In this document: in pieces, positions 1 through 8,548 of the stretch
How positions within the stretch are numbered: the stretch's first letter is position 1
How the letters are laid out: each line of letters starts with the position of its first letter
Assembly (NCBI RefSeq): GCF_016899425.1
Contig: NZ_CP045995.1
Span: forward strand, 124,001 to 188,000
Origin: Burkholderia sp. MS389
GTDB taxonomy: Bacteria > Pseudomonadota > Gammaproteobacteria > Burkholderiales > Burkholderiaceae
Direction of reading: 5' to 3'
DNA length: 64,000 nucleotides
Notes under the pieces: model-generated
The model's input: the letters and a program-made list of their open reading frames with translations, nothing else
Told to the model about the DNA's origin: nothing
The model's database searches: none
Made by a program: the position numbers and the translations under genes

Positions 1-201
1 CGCGCGGCGCTGGAGGACCTGATGACGCAACGCACGTCGATCATCATCGCGCACCGCCTGTCGACCGTGCGCCATGCCGACCTGATCCTCGTGATCGAGC
101 AGGGCGCGGTGATCGAGGCCGGCCGCCACGGGGAGCTGATGGCGCGGCAGGGCGCGTATGCGCGGCTCGTGTCGCATCAGGCGAGCGGGGTCGCGGCGTG
201 A
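1..201 (+). CDS. ABC transporter ATP-binding protein, C-terminal end (partial)
   Basis: The open frame enters from the left edge and stops at TGA 199-201, giving 66 residues. It carries the end of an ABC ATPase domain: the switch/H-loop segment [19 protein letters not shown], with its catalytic-type His, followed by the usual tail [13 protein letters not shown] and [10 protein letters not shown]. Spacing and wording are typical of exporter half-transporters of the MsbA/HlyB type, in which a membrane domain is fused upstream. Substrate and full length cannot be judged because the start lies outside the window. Confidence 0.85.
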   Translation, partial: RAALEDLMTQRTSIIIAHRLSTVRHADLILVIEQGAVIEAGRHGELMARQGAYARLVSHQASGVAA

Positions 202-246
202 CCGCGCGGTGTGCCGGCCGCATCCGGTGTTGTCGATCGCGGGCTA

Positions 247-276
247 TTGACAACATATGTTGCATCATTGTCTAAT
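247..276 (+). promoter_or_regulatory. Predicted sigma-70 promoter with palindromic operator
   Basis: TTGACA (247-252) and TCTAAT (271-276) are separated by 18 bp. The perfect 12-bp palindrome CAACATATGTTG (251-262) overlaps the -35 box and the start of the spacer, as expected for a repressor operator. The AT-rich patch stands out from its GC-rich surroundings. It lies upstream of the remnant at 276-593 and of the aminotransferase gene at 609. The regulator is unknown. Confidence 0.5.
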
Positions 277-593
277 TCGTCATCGTGCGTTGCGAACGTC
301 TGGCCGCGTGCGTCCCGACATCGTTTGACGGGGCCGGCCAATCGGGCGCACGCTGCATGGCGGCCGAATTGATCCTATTGCACGACATCCGCGTGCGCCT
401 GGGCGAGCTCGCCCGCCCGGTATGCGACGCGTACATGCAGTAGAGCGACGCATGGCAGGCCGTGCGCCGCCGTCCGTTCGTCGATGCGCTGCGGCAGGCT
501 GCGCTCGCCGCACACCCCGGTCTCGTCGCGGAACTGGACGGGATCGCGGCTGGCGTCGGGTGGCCGTCCGCGCACGCGCCGCACACATCCTGA
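276..593 (+). pseudogene. Possible decayed short gene with one in-frame TAG
   Basis: One reading frame stays open from 276 to 593 apart from a single TAG at 441-443. The ATG at 357 begins a stretch reading MAAELILLHDIRVRLGELA. After the TAG the frame continues as SDAWQAVRRRPFVDALRQAA up to TGA 591-593. Both parts have protein-like composition, which suggests a small gene broken by a nonsense change. I do not recognise the family. It could also be chance openness in GC-rich DNA. Either way this stretch fills the 395-base gap before the aminotransferase. Confidence 0.25.
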
Positions 594-608
594 TCCATGA
601 GGCCACGC

Positions 609-1943
609 ATGACGACCGTTTTCCATCGCGCCCCGCGCGCCACCTTGCCCGTTGCCGTCGCAGGCGACGGCATCGAGATCATCGATTCGACCGGCAAACG
701 CTATATCGACGCGTGCGGCGGCGCGGCCGTATCGTGTCTCGGTCACAGCAACCAGCGCGTGATCGACGCGATCAAGCGGCAGGTGCAGCAATTGCCCTAC
801 GCGCATACGTCGTTCTTCACGACGGAAGTGGCCGAGGAACTGGCCGACCGGCTCGTCGACGCCGCGCCGGCCGGGCTCGACCACGTGTATTTCGTGTCGG
901 GCGGCTCCGAGGCGATCGAGGCCGCGCTGAAGCTCGCGCGCCAGTATTTCGTCGAGAAGGGCGAGCCGCAGCGCCGTCATTTCATCGCCCGGTGCCAGAG
1001 CTATCACGGCAATACGCTCGGTGCGCTCGCGATCGGCGGCAACGCATGGCGGCGCGAGCCGTTCCTGCCGCTGCTGATCGAAGCGCACCACGTGAGCCCG
1101 TGCTATGCGTACCGCGACCAGCAGGCTGGTGAAACCGACGAAGCGTACGCGCAGCGCCTCGCCGACGAGCTCGAACGGAAGATCGTCGAACTCGGCGCGG
1201 AAAACGTCGCGGCGTTCGTCGCGGAAACGGTGGTCGGCGCGACGGCCGGCGCGGTGCCGCCGGTGCGCACGTACCTGAAGAAGATTCGCGCGGTGTGCGA
1301 CAAGTACGGCGTGCTGCTGATCCTCGACGAGATCATGTCGGGGATGGGGCGCACGGGTTACCTGTATGCGTGCGACGAAGACGGTGTCGCGCCCGATCTG
1401 CTGACGATTGCAAAAGGGCTCGGCGCGGGCTACCAGCCGATCGGGGCGACGCTCGTCAGCGACCGCATCTATCGCACGATCGTCGACGGCTCCGGCTTCT
1501 TCCAGCATGGTCACACGTACCTCGGCCACGCGACCGCGTGCGCGGCCGCGCTCGAAGTGCAGCGCGTGATTGCGGAAGAGAAGTTGCTCGACAACGTGAA
1601 GGCGCGCGGCGAGCAGTTGCGTGCGTCGTTGCGCGAGCACTACGGCGCGCATCCGCATGTCGGCGACGTGCGTGGTCGCGGGTTGTTCGTCGGCGTCGAA
1701 CTCGTGCGCGATCGCGACACCAAGGCGACGTTCGACCCCGCGCTGAAGCTGCATGCGGCGGTCAAGCGCGAAGCGATGCAGCGCGGGTTGATGGTGTATC
1801 CGATGGGTGGCACGATCGACGGCGTGCACGGCGATCACATCCTGATCGCGCCGCCGTTCGTCTGTACCGCGCAGCAGATCGACACGATCGTCGAGCGGCT
1901 GTCCGGCGCGATCGGCGCGGCGCTCGCGTCGGCCGGCGCGTAA
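609..1943 (+). CDS. Class III (aspartate aminotransferase family) PLP-dependent aminotransferase
   Basis: A 444-residue fold-type I PLP enzyme of the omega/class III family. The cofactor-phosphate region SGGSEAIEAALKLARQY starts near residue 97. The Asp that pairs with the pyridine nitrogen is in LILDEIMSGMGRTG (D240), and the Schiff-base Lys is in LTIAKGLGAGYQP (K269). Substrate cannot be read from sequence; family members transfer amino groups from omega-amino acids, diamines or beta-alanine to pyruvate or 2-oxoglutarate. I chose the ATG at 609 (MTTVFHRAPRATLP) over the one at 597 because family N-termini begin near there; the difference is four residues. A CMD-family gene follows 25 bp downstream on the same strand and probably belongs to the same transcript. 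Confidence 0.85.
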   Translation: MTTVFHRAPRATLPVAVAGDGIEIIDSTGKRYIDACGGAAVSCLGHSNQRVIDAIKRQVQQLPYAHTSFFTTEVAEELADRLVDAAPAGLDHVYFVSGGSEAIEAALKLARQYFVEKGEPQRRHFIARCQSYHGNTLGALAIGGNAWRREPFLPLLIEAHHVSPCYAYRDQQAGETDEAYAQRLADELERKIVELGAENVAAFVAETVVGATAGAVPPVRTYLKKIRAVCDKYGVLLILDEIMSGMGRTGYLYACDEDGVAPDLLTIAKGLGAGYQPIGATLVSDRIYRTIVDGSGFFQHGHTYLGHATACAAALEVQRVIAEEKLLDNVKARGEQLRASLREHYGAHPHVGDVRGRGLFVGVELVRDRDTKATFDPALKLHAAVKREAMQRGLMVYPMGGTIDGVHGDHILIAPPFVCTAQQIDTIVERLSGAIGAALASAGA

Positions 1944-1968
1944 ACCCCGACCTCAATGATTCCTCACC

Positions 1969-2523
1969 ATGACAGACAGACTGCCTCCTTTCGATCCGGC
2001 GTCGGCCACCGACGAACAGAAGGCCGTGCTCGCCGACATTCTCAGCGGCCCGCGCGGCAATCTGAACGGGCCGTTCCTCGGCTGGATCGCGAGCCCCGAA
2101 CTGGCCCAGCACGCGCAGAAGCTCGGCGCGTTCTGCCGCTATCGCACCGGGCTGCCGCTGCGCCTGTCGGAACTCGCGATTCTAGTGACGGCCGCGCGCT
2201 GGCGCTCGCAGGCCGAGTGGCACATCCATCATCCGATCGCGCTCGAGGCCGGCGTGCCGGCCGCGACGGCCGACGCGATCCGGCTGGGCGTCGCGCCCGC
2301 ATTCGAATCGGACGACGACGCGCTGATCCATGCGTTTGCCACCGAGCTGTACGACACGAAGCGCGTGAGCGATGCGACGTTCGCGCGTGCGCAGGCGCGC
2401 TTCGGCCACGAGACCGTGGTGAATCTCGTCGCGCTGCTCGGCTATTACGCGCTCGTCGCGATGACGCTCAACACGTTCGGTATGCGCGCAGACGGACAAA
2501 CTGATTTGCCGTTTCCGGAATAA
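1969..2523 (+). CDS. Carboxymuconolactone decarboxylase (CMD/AhpD-like) family protein
   Basis: A 184-residue, mostly helical protein of the CMD superfamily. The core segment LSELAILVTAARWRSQAEW and the following HIHHPIALEAGVPA are typical. The CxxC redox motif of AhpD is absent, so a peroxidase-reductant role is unlikely; it resembles the decarboxylase-like branch of unknown substrate. It lies 25 bp behind the aminotransferase and is probably co-transcribed with it, which suggests a role in the same catabolic step. No secretion signal is visible, so it should be cytosolic. Confidence 0.75.
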   Translation: MTDRLPPFDPASATDEQKAVLADILSGPRGNLNGPFLGWIASPELAQHAQKLGAFCRYRTGLPLRLSELAILVTAARWRSQAEWHIHHPIALEAGVPAATADAIRLGVAPAFESDDDALIHAFATELYDTKRVSDATFARAQARFGHETVVNLVALLGYYALVAMTLNTFGMRADGQTDLPFPE

Positions 2524-2722
2524 TCGCCGCGGGTGCGTGCGTCGGTAGCCTGCCGCGCATGCATGCAGATTGCCGGAAAAGCCCGTATACGCGGGCGTTT
2601 CGGCACGGATCGGTCGGCTATCTCGCCGCGTTGTAAGACGTACGCCGCACGACTGCACCGTCAGAGCAGGAAATTTTCCCCGTCTCTAGAATTTCTTCGA
2701 AAGAGCTACGGGGGAAATATCG

Positions 2723-3622
2723 ATGCGCTGGGTCCTGTTGATCGTGTTCATTGTGTGCGTCGCGTACACGCATCGGCGCGGCAAGGTTCGGCACCGGTTG
2801 TTCAGGCAACTATCCGACCACTCGACCTTTACCGCACCGCTGAACTGCTTTTCGTACGCGTTTTCGTCGGTGCCGACCACGCCGTTTCTCGACACCGATC
2901 ATTTTCCGGAGCTCGCGGTGCTGCAGCGCGAATGGCGCACGTTTCGCCGCGAAGCGCTCGCGTTGCGCGACGCGAGCCGGATCAAGGCGTCGGGCGAGTA
3001 CAACGACATCGGCTTCAATTCGTTCTTTCGCCGCGGCTGGAAGCGGTTCTACCTGAAGTGGTACGACGCGCCGCATCCGTCCGCGCAGGCGTTGTGTCCG
3101 CGCTCGGTCGAGATCCTGTCGCGGATGCCGTCGATCAAGGCGGCGATGTTCGCGCAGTTGCCGCCGGGCGGGAAGCTCGGCCTGCATCGCGATCCGTATG
3201 CGGGCTCGCTGCGCTATCACCTCGGGCTCGATACGCCGAACGACGATGCGTGCCGGATCGTCGTCGACGGCGAAGCGTACGCGTGGCGCGACGGCGACGC
3301 CGTGATGTTCGACGAGACGTACCTGCACTGGGCCGAAAACCGCACCGCGCACGATCGCGTGATCCTGTTCTGCGACGTCGCGCGCCCGATGAAATATCGC
3401 TGGGCGCAGCGCGTCAACGATGCGGTCGGGCAACTGCTGATGCGCGCGGCCGCATCGCCGAACGAAACCGGCGATCGCACGGGCGGGCTCAATCGCGCGT
3501 TCCGGTACCTGTATGCGATTCGCCGCGCCGGCAAGCGGCTGAAGGCGTGGAATCGCACCGTGTACTACATCGTCAAGTGGCTGCTGTTCGGCGGGATCGC
3601 GGTCGCGATTTTCTGGATCTGA
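2723..3622 (+). CDS. lpxO: Lipid A 2-hydroxylase LpxO (aspartyl/asparaginyl beta-hydroxylase fold)
   Basis: A 299-residue Fe(II)/2-oxoglutarate dioxygenase anchored by an N-terminal hydrophobic helix (residues 3-15) and with a hydrophobic segment at the very C-terminus. The iron facial triad is visible: HRD in GKLGLHRDPYAGSLRYH (H155, D157) and a distal His in FDETYLHWAENRT (H202), followed by RVILFCDVARP, whose Arg would hold 2-oxoglutarate. Length and motifs match LpxO, which hydroxylates a secondary acyl chain of lipid A at the inner membrane. GGGGGAA lies just upstream of the ATG. It stands alone, 199 bp behind the CMD gene. Confidence 0.85.
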   Translation: MRWVLLIVFIVCVAYTHRRGKVRHRLFRQLSDHSTFTAPLNCFSYAFSSVPTTPFLDTDHFPELAVLQREWRTFRREALALRDASRIKASGEYNDIGFNSFFRRGWKRFYLKWYDAPHPSAQALCPRSVEILSRMPSIKAAMFAQLPPGGKLGLHRDPYAGSLRYHLGLDTPNDDACRIVVDGEAYAWRDGDAVMFDETYLHWAENRTAHDRVILFCDVARPMKYRWAQRVNDAVGQLLMRAAASPNETGDRTGGLNRAFRYLYAIRRAGKRLKAWNRTVYYIVKWLLFGGIAVAIFWI

Positions 3623-3786
3623 CGACGGGCGAGAGTGGGCGGTTGCTTTCCGTCTGACGATAGCGCGGCCTCGCACGGGCCGACGGCCTTGCGCCGCCGT
3701 CAATGCAACCAAATGTATTCGTGCGAGATCAACGTGCATTGGCCGCGTATGATGGCTTGTTCACATCGATAGGTCGGTGAGCAAGC

Positions 3787-4584
3787 ATGACGAGTACCCG
3801 TAAAACCATGATGATCGCCGGCGGGCTCCTGGTCGCCGCGGCCGGCACCGCGTACGTGATGCTCCTGCGCGCGGACCACCGTGCGATCGAAGACGCCGGC
3901 ATCGCCGATTCGGCCGCACCCGTTGCCGCGGCGTCCGCGGGCAGCGATCACGCGGTGCAGGGCGCGATCGCGCCGCCGGCGCCGGCGCCGGCTGCTGCGA
4001 CAGTACCGAAACAGGCGGCTGTCGCGGCACCCACAGCACCAGCCGCACCAACACCCGCGCCGGCCCCGACCGCGCGCGTCGCCGCCGCGCCTGCGCCGGC
4101 CCCCGCGGTCCCGGTCGTCAGCGACAAGCCGCAACTCGTGACGAAGCCCGCTGCGCCGCCGCCGAAGGTCAATGTCGTAACGGTGGATGCGCAGGATTCG
4201 ACCCCACCGGCACCGGCACCGGCCCCGGCCGCGAAATCCGCTCAGTCCATGCCACCCGCGCAGGTCACGCAGCGCGCGCCGCGCAAGCGCGACGGCCTCG
4301 AACGCCACGCCACCGCCGCGCCGCCGGCCGCGACGAAATCCGAAACGCCGGAGACCGCCGCGCTCGTCAGGGAATCGGCGAAGCTCGATCCGTCGTTGCC
4401 GCCGCCGTCGATGTCGTCGATCTCTTCGATGCCGGCGAGCACCGGTTCGTACCGGCAGGGGAGTGGGTCGTCCGGCGCGAATCCGGTGGCGGCCGCGATG
4501 ACCGAGCAACTGGTCAGGCAGTCGAGCAGTTTCAAGTCGACGGCGCCTGCGCCGGCGGACGGCGGCCCGAGCGCGACCAAGTAA
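3787..4584 (+). CDS. Ala/Pro-rich membrane-anchored protein of unknown function
   Basis: 265 residues. One N-terminal membrane helix (about residues 8-26, MMIAGGLLVAAAGTAYVML) is followed by a long low-complexity Ala-Pro region (about 40-190) and a Ser-rich tail. There is no recognisable enzymatic domain. The layout, a single membrane anchor plus an extended Pro-rich linker, resembles TonB-like or envelope-spanning linker proteins, but no TonB C-terminal domain is present. It converges with ahpF on the opposite strand. Reading frame and start are credible because the membrane helix begins at once; the function is not known. Confidence 0.65.
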   Translation: MTSTRKTMMIAGGLLVAAAGTAYVMLLRADHRAIEDAGIADSAAPVAAASAGSDHAVQGAIAPPAPAPAAATVPKQAAVAAPTAPAAPTPAPAPTARVAAAPAPAPAVPVVSDKPQLVTKPAAPPPKVNVVTVDAQDSTPPAPAPAPAAKSAQSMPPAQVTQRAPRKRDGLERHATAAPPAATKSETPETAALVRESAKLDPSLPPPSMSSISSMPASTGSYRQGSGSSGANPVAAAMTEQLVRQSSSFKSTAPAPADGGPSATK

Positions 4585-4602
4585 CCGCGAACGCCTTCGG
4601 CA

Positions 4603-4640
4603 TAAAAAGCGCCCCGCACGCCGACCAAAGCATGCGGGGC
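4603..4640 (-). terminator. Rho-independent terminator of ahpCF
   Basis: On the minus strand an 11-bp stem (GCCCCGCATGC pairing with GCGTGCGGGGC, one G-T pair) with an 8-base loop is followed by GC and TTTTT (AAAAA at 4604-4608 on the plus strand). It sits 40 bp past the ahpF stop. Confidence 0.8.
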
Positions 4641-4680
4641 CAAGAGAGACAAACTTTAATGTCGTCGGGGCTGACGTCCG

Positions 4681-6282
4681 TCAGGCGGCGACCGCTTCCT
4701 CGGCTTGCGGCTGAGCGGTCGTCACGGGCGCGGCCACGTCCTGCCGGATCAGGTGGTCGAACGCGCCGAGCGACGCCTTCGCGCCTTCGCCGACCGCGAT
4801 CACGATCTGCTTGAACGGCACCGTCGTCACGTCGCCGGCCGCGAACACGCCCGGCACCGACGTCGCGCCGCGCGCATCGACGACGATCTCGCCGTGCTTC
4901 GACAGTTCGACCGTGCCTTTCAGCCATTCGGTGTTCGGCACGAGGCCGATCTGCACGAACACGCCTTCGAGCTCGATGCGCTGCGTGTCGCCCGAGCGCA
5001 GATCCTTGTACACGAGCCCGTTCAGCTTGCTGCCGTCGCCAGTCAGCTCGGTCGTCTGCGCCTGCGTGACGATCGTCACGTTCGGCAGGCTGCGCAGCTT
5101 GCGCTGCAGCACCTCGTCCGCGCGCAGTTGCGTGCCGAATTCGATCAGCGTGACTGCCTTCACGATGCCGGCGAGGTCGATCGCGGCCTCGACGCCCGAG
5201 TTGCCGCCGCCGACCACCGCGACGCGCTTGCCCTTGAACAGCGGGCCGTCGCAGTGCGGGCAGTACGCGACCCCGCGGTTGCGGTATTCACGCTCGCCCG
5301 GCACGTTGATTTCGCGCCAGCGTGCGCCGGTCGCGAGGACGATCGTCTTCGCTTTCAGCACCGCGCCGTTCGCGAGGCGGATCTGGTGCACGTCGCCGGG
5401 AATCAGCGCGTCGGCGCGCTGCACGTCCATGATGTCGACGTCGTATTGCTTCACGTGCTGTTCGAGTGCGGTCGCGAACTTCGGCCCTTCGGTTTCCTGC
5501 ACCGACACGAAATTCTCGATCGCCATCGTGTCCAGCACCTGGCCGCCGAAACGCTCGGCCACGACACCCGTCGCGATGCCCTTGCGTGCCGAGTAGATCG
5601 CCGCGGCCGCGCCTGCCGGGCCGCCGCCGACGATCAGCGTGTCGAACACCGGCTTGTTTTCGAGCGACTTCGCCGCGCGTTCGCTGGCGCCCGTGTCGAG
5701 CTTCGCGAGGATTTCCTTCACGCTGCTGCGGCCCTGGCCGAACGATGCACCGTTCAGGAACATCGTCGGCACGGCCATGATCTGGCGCGATTCGACTTCA
5801 TCCTGGAACAGCGCGCCGTCGATCGCGACGTGGCGGATGCGCGGGTTGATCAGCGACATCACGTTCAGCGCCTGCACGACTTCGGGGCAGTTCTGGCACG
5901 ACAGCGAGAAATACGTTTCGAATGCGTAGTCGCCGTCGAGCGCGCGAATCTGTTCGATCACGTCGTCGTCGAGCTTGATCGGATGACCGCCCGTCTGCAG
6001 CAGCGCGAGCACGAGCGACGTGAATTCATGGCCCATCGGGATGCCGGCGAAGCGGATGCCGGCCGGCTTGCCGGGTTCGCCGATCGAGAACGACGGCTTG
6101 CGCTCGGCGTCGTCGCGGCGTTCGGCCACGGTCACGCGATCCGTCAGCGACGCAATCTCGTTCAGCAGCGCCAGCAGTTCCTGCGATTTCGCGCTGTCGT
6201 CGAGCGAGGCGACGAGTTCGATCGGGCGCGTGATCTTTTCGAGGTACGCTTTGAGTTGGTTCTTGAGATTGGCGTCGAGCAT
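4681..6282 (-). CDS. ahpF: Alkyl hydroperoxide reductase subunit F (peroxiredoxin reductase)
   Basis: A 533-residue flavoprotein that passes electrons from NADH to AhpC. The N-terminal thioredoxin-like domain has its redox pair in SCQNCPE (C129, C132, the same numbers as in E. coli AhpF). The FAD motif [11 protein letters not shown] lies near 218-228 and the active disulfide is CPHC (C341-C344). A second nucleotide motif, [17 protein letters not shown], follows. The start at 6282 ([17 protein letters not shown]) matches family N-termini; an upstream in-frame GTG at 6321 would add 13 unconserved residues. It lies 123 bp behind ahpC and is followed by a strong terminator. Confidence 0.97.
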   Translation of the reverse strand: MLDANLKNQLKAYLEKITRPIELVASLDDSAKSQELLALLNEIASLTDRVTVAERRDDAERKPSFSIGEPGKPAGIRFAGIPMGHEFTSLVLALLQTGGHPIKLDDDVIEQIRALDGDYAFETYFSLSCQNCPEVVQALNVMSLINPRIRHVAIDGALFQDEVESRQIMAVPTMFLNGASFGQGRSSVKEILAKLDTGASERAAKSLENKPVFDTLIVGGGPAGAAAAIYSARKGIATGVVAERFGGQVLDTMAIENFVSVQETEGPKFATALEQHVKQYDVDIMDVQRADALIPGDVHQIRLANGAVLKAKTIVLATGARWREINVPGEREYRNRGVAYCPHCDGPLFKGKRVAVVGGGNSGVEAAIDLAGIVKAVTLIEFGTQLRADEVLQRKLRSLPNVTIVTQAQTTELTGDGSKLNGLVYKDLRSGDTQRIELEGVFVQIGLVPNTEWLKGTVELSKHGEIVVDARGATSVPGVFAAGDVTTVPFKQIVIAVGEGAKASLGAFDHLIRQDVAAPVTTAQPQAEEAVAA

Positions 6283-6405
6283 GGCGTTTCGGATTCCGTA
6301 TTGATGATGCTGGTCGGGCACGTCGTGCCGGAGGAGGGCGCGGGCCGCGCGAGGCCGCCCGTGGTGACGCGTGTCGCGCGCCTCGTGCGAGGCGCGCTGC
6401 GCCCC

Positions 6406-6969
6406 TTAGATCTTGCCGATCAGGTCGAGCGACGGGGTCAGCGTTTCCGCGCCCGGCGTCCACTTGGCCGGGCACACTTCACCCGGGTGAGCGGCGATGT
6501 ATTGCGCGGCCTGGACCTTGCGCAGCAGTTCGCCTGCGTCGCGGCCAATGCCGTTGTCATGGATTTCGCACAGCTTGATCTCGCCTTCCGGGTTGATCAC
6601 GAACGTGCCGCGCAGCGCCATCCCTTCTTCCTCGATCAGCACGTCGAAGTTGCGCGACAGCGTGAGCGTCGGGTCGCCGATCATCGGGTACTTGATCTTG
6701 CCGATCGTGTCCGACGTGTCGTGCCAGGCCTTGTGCGTGAAGTGCGTGTCGGTCGACACGCCGTAGATTTCGACACCCAGCTTCTGGAATTCCGCATAAC
6801 GGTCGGCGAGGTCGCCCAGTTCGGTCGGGCAGACGAACGTGAAGTCGGCCGGGTAGAACACGACGACGGACCACTTGCCCTTGAAGTTCTCTTCCGAGAC
6901 GGGCACGAATTCGCCGTTGTGGTAAGCGGTTGCCTTGAACGGCTTGATTTGGGTGTTGATGATCGGCAT
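6406..6969 (-). CDS. ahpC: Alkyl hydroperoxide reductase subunit C (2-Cys peroxiredoxin)
   Basis: A 187-residue typical 2-Cys peroxiredoxin that reduces H2O2 and organic hydroperoxides. The peroxidatic Cys is in [11 protein letters not shown] (C47) and the resolving Cys is in PGEVCPAKW (about C166). The length equals the family norm. AAGGAA lies about 8 bases upstream of the ATG. It is the first gene of ahpC-ahpF. I could not find a convincing OxyR box in the 179 bp upstream, so peroxide control is expected from the family but not shown here. Confidence 0.97.
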   Translation of the reverse strand: MPIINTQIKPFKATAYHNGEFVPVSEENFKGKWSVVVFYPADFTFVCPTELGDLADRYAEFQKLGVEIYGVSTDTHFTHKAWHDTSDTIGKIKYPMIGDPTLTLSRNFDVLIEEEGMALRGTFVINPEGEIKLCEIHDNGIGRDAGELLRKVQAAQYIAAHPGEVCPAKWTPGAETLTPSLDLIGKI

Positions 6970-7148
6970 CTGGACAATTCCTTTTCGTCAGGGGTGAGTG
7001 GAGTGTTGCCAGTATCCGGGTTCACCCTGAACTTGTGAAATTGCTTGTTTCAATCCGGGGCATCGGGATTTTCTATCTGCTTCCGGCCCTTGATTGGCGG
7101 GGGCGGGCGGGGGATGCATTGGGTGGGCAGGGGCGGCTGTACATGTCG

Positions 7149-7358
7149 TCACCATTCCGAGCGCAGGTCCTCCTGGCTGGCGATCTCGCGCCCCTTCCAT
7201 AGACCGAACACATTGTTGACAAGTGTGTGTTCGAGTCGCGCGATATAGGCGTCGATGGCGTCGCCGATGATCTCGGCGCGGGAGCGGTTCCTGGTCGCTG
7301 CGATGAGGCTCAACGCGGCATGCTGGTCATCCGACAGATCGATCGGGATCGTGCGCAT
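7149..7358 (-). CDS. Ribbon-helix-helix (CopG/antitoxin-like) DNA-binding protein
   Basis: 69 residues from the ATG at 7358. The N-terminal strand MRTIPIDLSDDQHAAL and helices ATRNRSRAEIIGDAIDAYI form the ribbon-helix-helix fold found in antitoxins and small repressors. GGAGA sits 6 bases upstream of this ATG, which decides it against in-frame starts at 7370 and 7382. No toxin gene is adjacent on either side, so it is an orphan antitoxin or a stand-alone repressor. It lies upstream of ahpC on the same strand, with a 179-bp gap. Confidence 0.7.
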   Translation of the reverse strand: MRTIPIDLSDDQHAALSLIAATRNRSRAEIIGDAIDAYIARLEHTLVNNVFGLWKGREIASQEDLRSEW

Positions 7359-7473
7359 TGCAATCTCCATGACTTGATGCATCCATCATCGATATGCGGT
7401 TGCGCAAATGCAAGGTCGCCGCCGATCCGAAGCGAATACCGCTTCGCGGTTCGGTCGGCGGGACACGCGCCGC

Positions 7474-8370
7474 TCAAATCCCCGCCATCTTCCGCAACCA
7501 CGCCGCCAGCCGCCGCGCCCCGTCCGGCATGTCCGCGTCCTCGCGCGTGCACAGGTAGTAGTCGCGCCCGTCGTCGAGCGCGTGATCGAACAGCTGCACG
7601 AGTTCGCCGTTCGCCAGTTCGCGCTGGACCAGCGGCGCGCGCAGCAACGCCGCGCCGAGATCCGCGCGGGCGGCGCTCAGCGTGAGCTGCCCATCCTCGA
7701 ACATCGGCCCCACCGCGTGCGACACGTGCCGCACGCCGGCGCCCTGCAGCCAGTTGACCCACGTGCTGCGATCCTCGTCGTGCACGAGCGGCGCGCGCGC
7801 GAGATCGGCCGGCGTGCGGAACGGCCCGTGACGCTTCAGGAACGACGGGCTGCACATCGGCACCATCGCGCCCGGCAGCAGCCGCTCGCAGCGATAGCCG
7901 GGCCAGTCGCCGGTGCCGAAACGGATCGACAGGTCCGACGCATCGCTTCGGTAATTGCGGTGATGCGCGTACAGCACCGTGACGTCGACATCGGTGTTGT
8001 CGGCCAGGAACGCGTGCAGCCGCGGGATGAACCAGCCGATGCCGAGCAGCGGAATCAGGCTGACGGTGATCTGGCGCAGCGACGAACGGTCGCGCACGAA
8101 GCGCGTCGCGCTGCGCAGCACCGAGAACGCCGCGCTGATCGACCGGTAGTAGTCGCGTCCCTCGTCGGTGAGCGCGAGCAGCCGGCCTTCGCGTACCGTC
8201 AGCGGCGTCTGGATGAACGCGTCGAGCAGTTGCAGCTGATGGCTGACCGCCGACGGCGTGATGTCGAGCTCGCTGGCCGCCGCGGTGACCGACCCGAGAC
8301 GCGCAAACGCTTCGAACGCACGCACCGCACGCAGCGGTGGATCGTGCGGCAATTGTTCGATATTTTTCAT
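7474..8370 (-). CDS. LysR-family transcriptional regulator (GcvA-like)
   Basis: 298 residues. The N-terminal winged helix-turn-helix reads PPLRAVRAFEAFARLGSVT and AAASELDITPSAVSHQLQLL, the GcvA-type wording, followed by the substrate-binding domain (about residues 90-290). It is transcribed divergently from the thiazoline/carbamoyl operon (binding protein, ATC hydrolase, carbamoyl hydrolase), so it is the likely regulator of that unit, perhaps sensing the transported substrate. Its start codon lies inside one copy of a 13-bp repeat that recurs before the divergent gene, consistent with autoregulation. Confidence 0.88.
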   Translation of the reverse strand: MKNIEQLPHDPPLRAVRAFEAFARLGSVTAAASELDITPSAVSHQLQLLDAFIQTPLTVREGRLLALTDEGRDYYRSISAAFSVLRSATRFVRDRSSLRQITVSLIPLLGIGWFIPRLHAFLADNTDVDVTVLYAHHRNYRSDASDLSIRFGTGDWPGYRCERLLPGAMVPMCSPSFLKRHGPFRTPADLARAPLVHDEDRSTWVNWLQGAGVRHVSHAVGPMFEDGQLTLSAARADLGAALLRAPLVQRELANGELVQLFDHALDDGRDYYLCTREDADMPDGARRLAAWLRKMAGI

Positions 8371-8548
8371 GTATCGAATTTTATCGAAAAGTCAGGGTAA
8401 GCGACAACACAAAAATATCCGGTATTTACAGGGTGATACGTTAATGTGTCTGGAACGGCATAAGCATCCAACAATTGGGTATTTGGGGTTTGGATGTCGA
8501 ATATTTAATATTTTTCATGTTTCAGATCCAACCGACCGATCCCCGCAC
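8371..8548. promoter_or_regulatory. Divergent control region with 13-bp direct repeat
   Basis: This AT-rich spacer separates the LysR gene from the binding-protein gene. ATATTTTTCATGT occurs at 8360-8372 (over the LysR start) and again at 8508-8520 (29 bp before the binding-protein start), same orientation. Such duplicated AT-rich sites in a LysR divergon are reasonable operator candidates. No clear -35/-10 pair could be fixed for either direction. Confidence 0.45.

Noticed and set aside
4705..7038. A 777-codon open frame on the plus strand
   Set aside because: Antisense to ahpF and ahpC, both certain genes.
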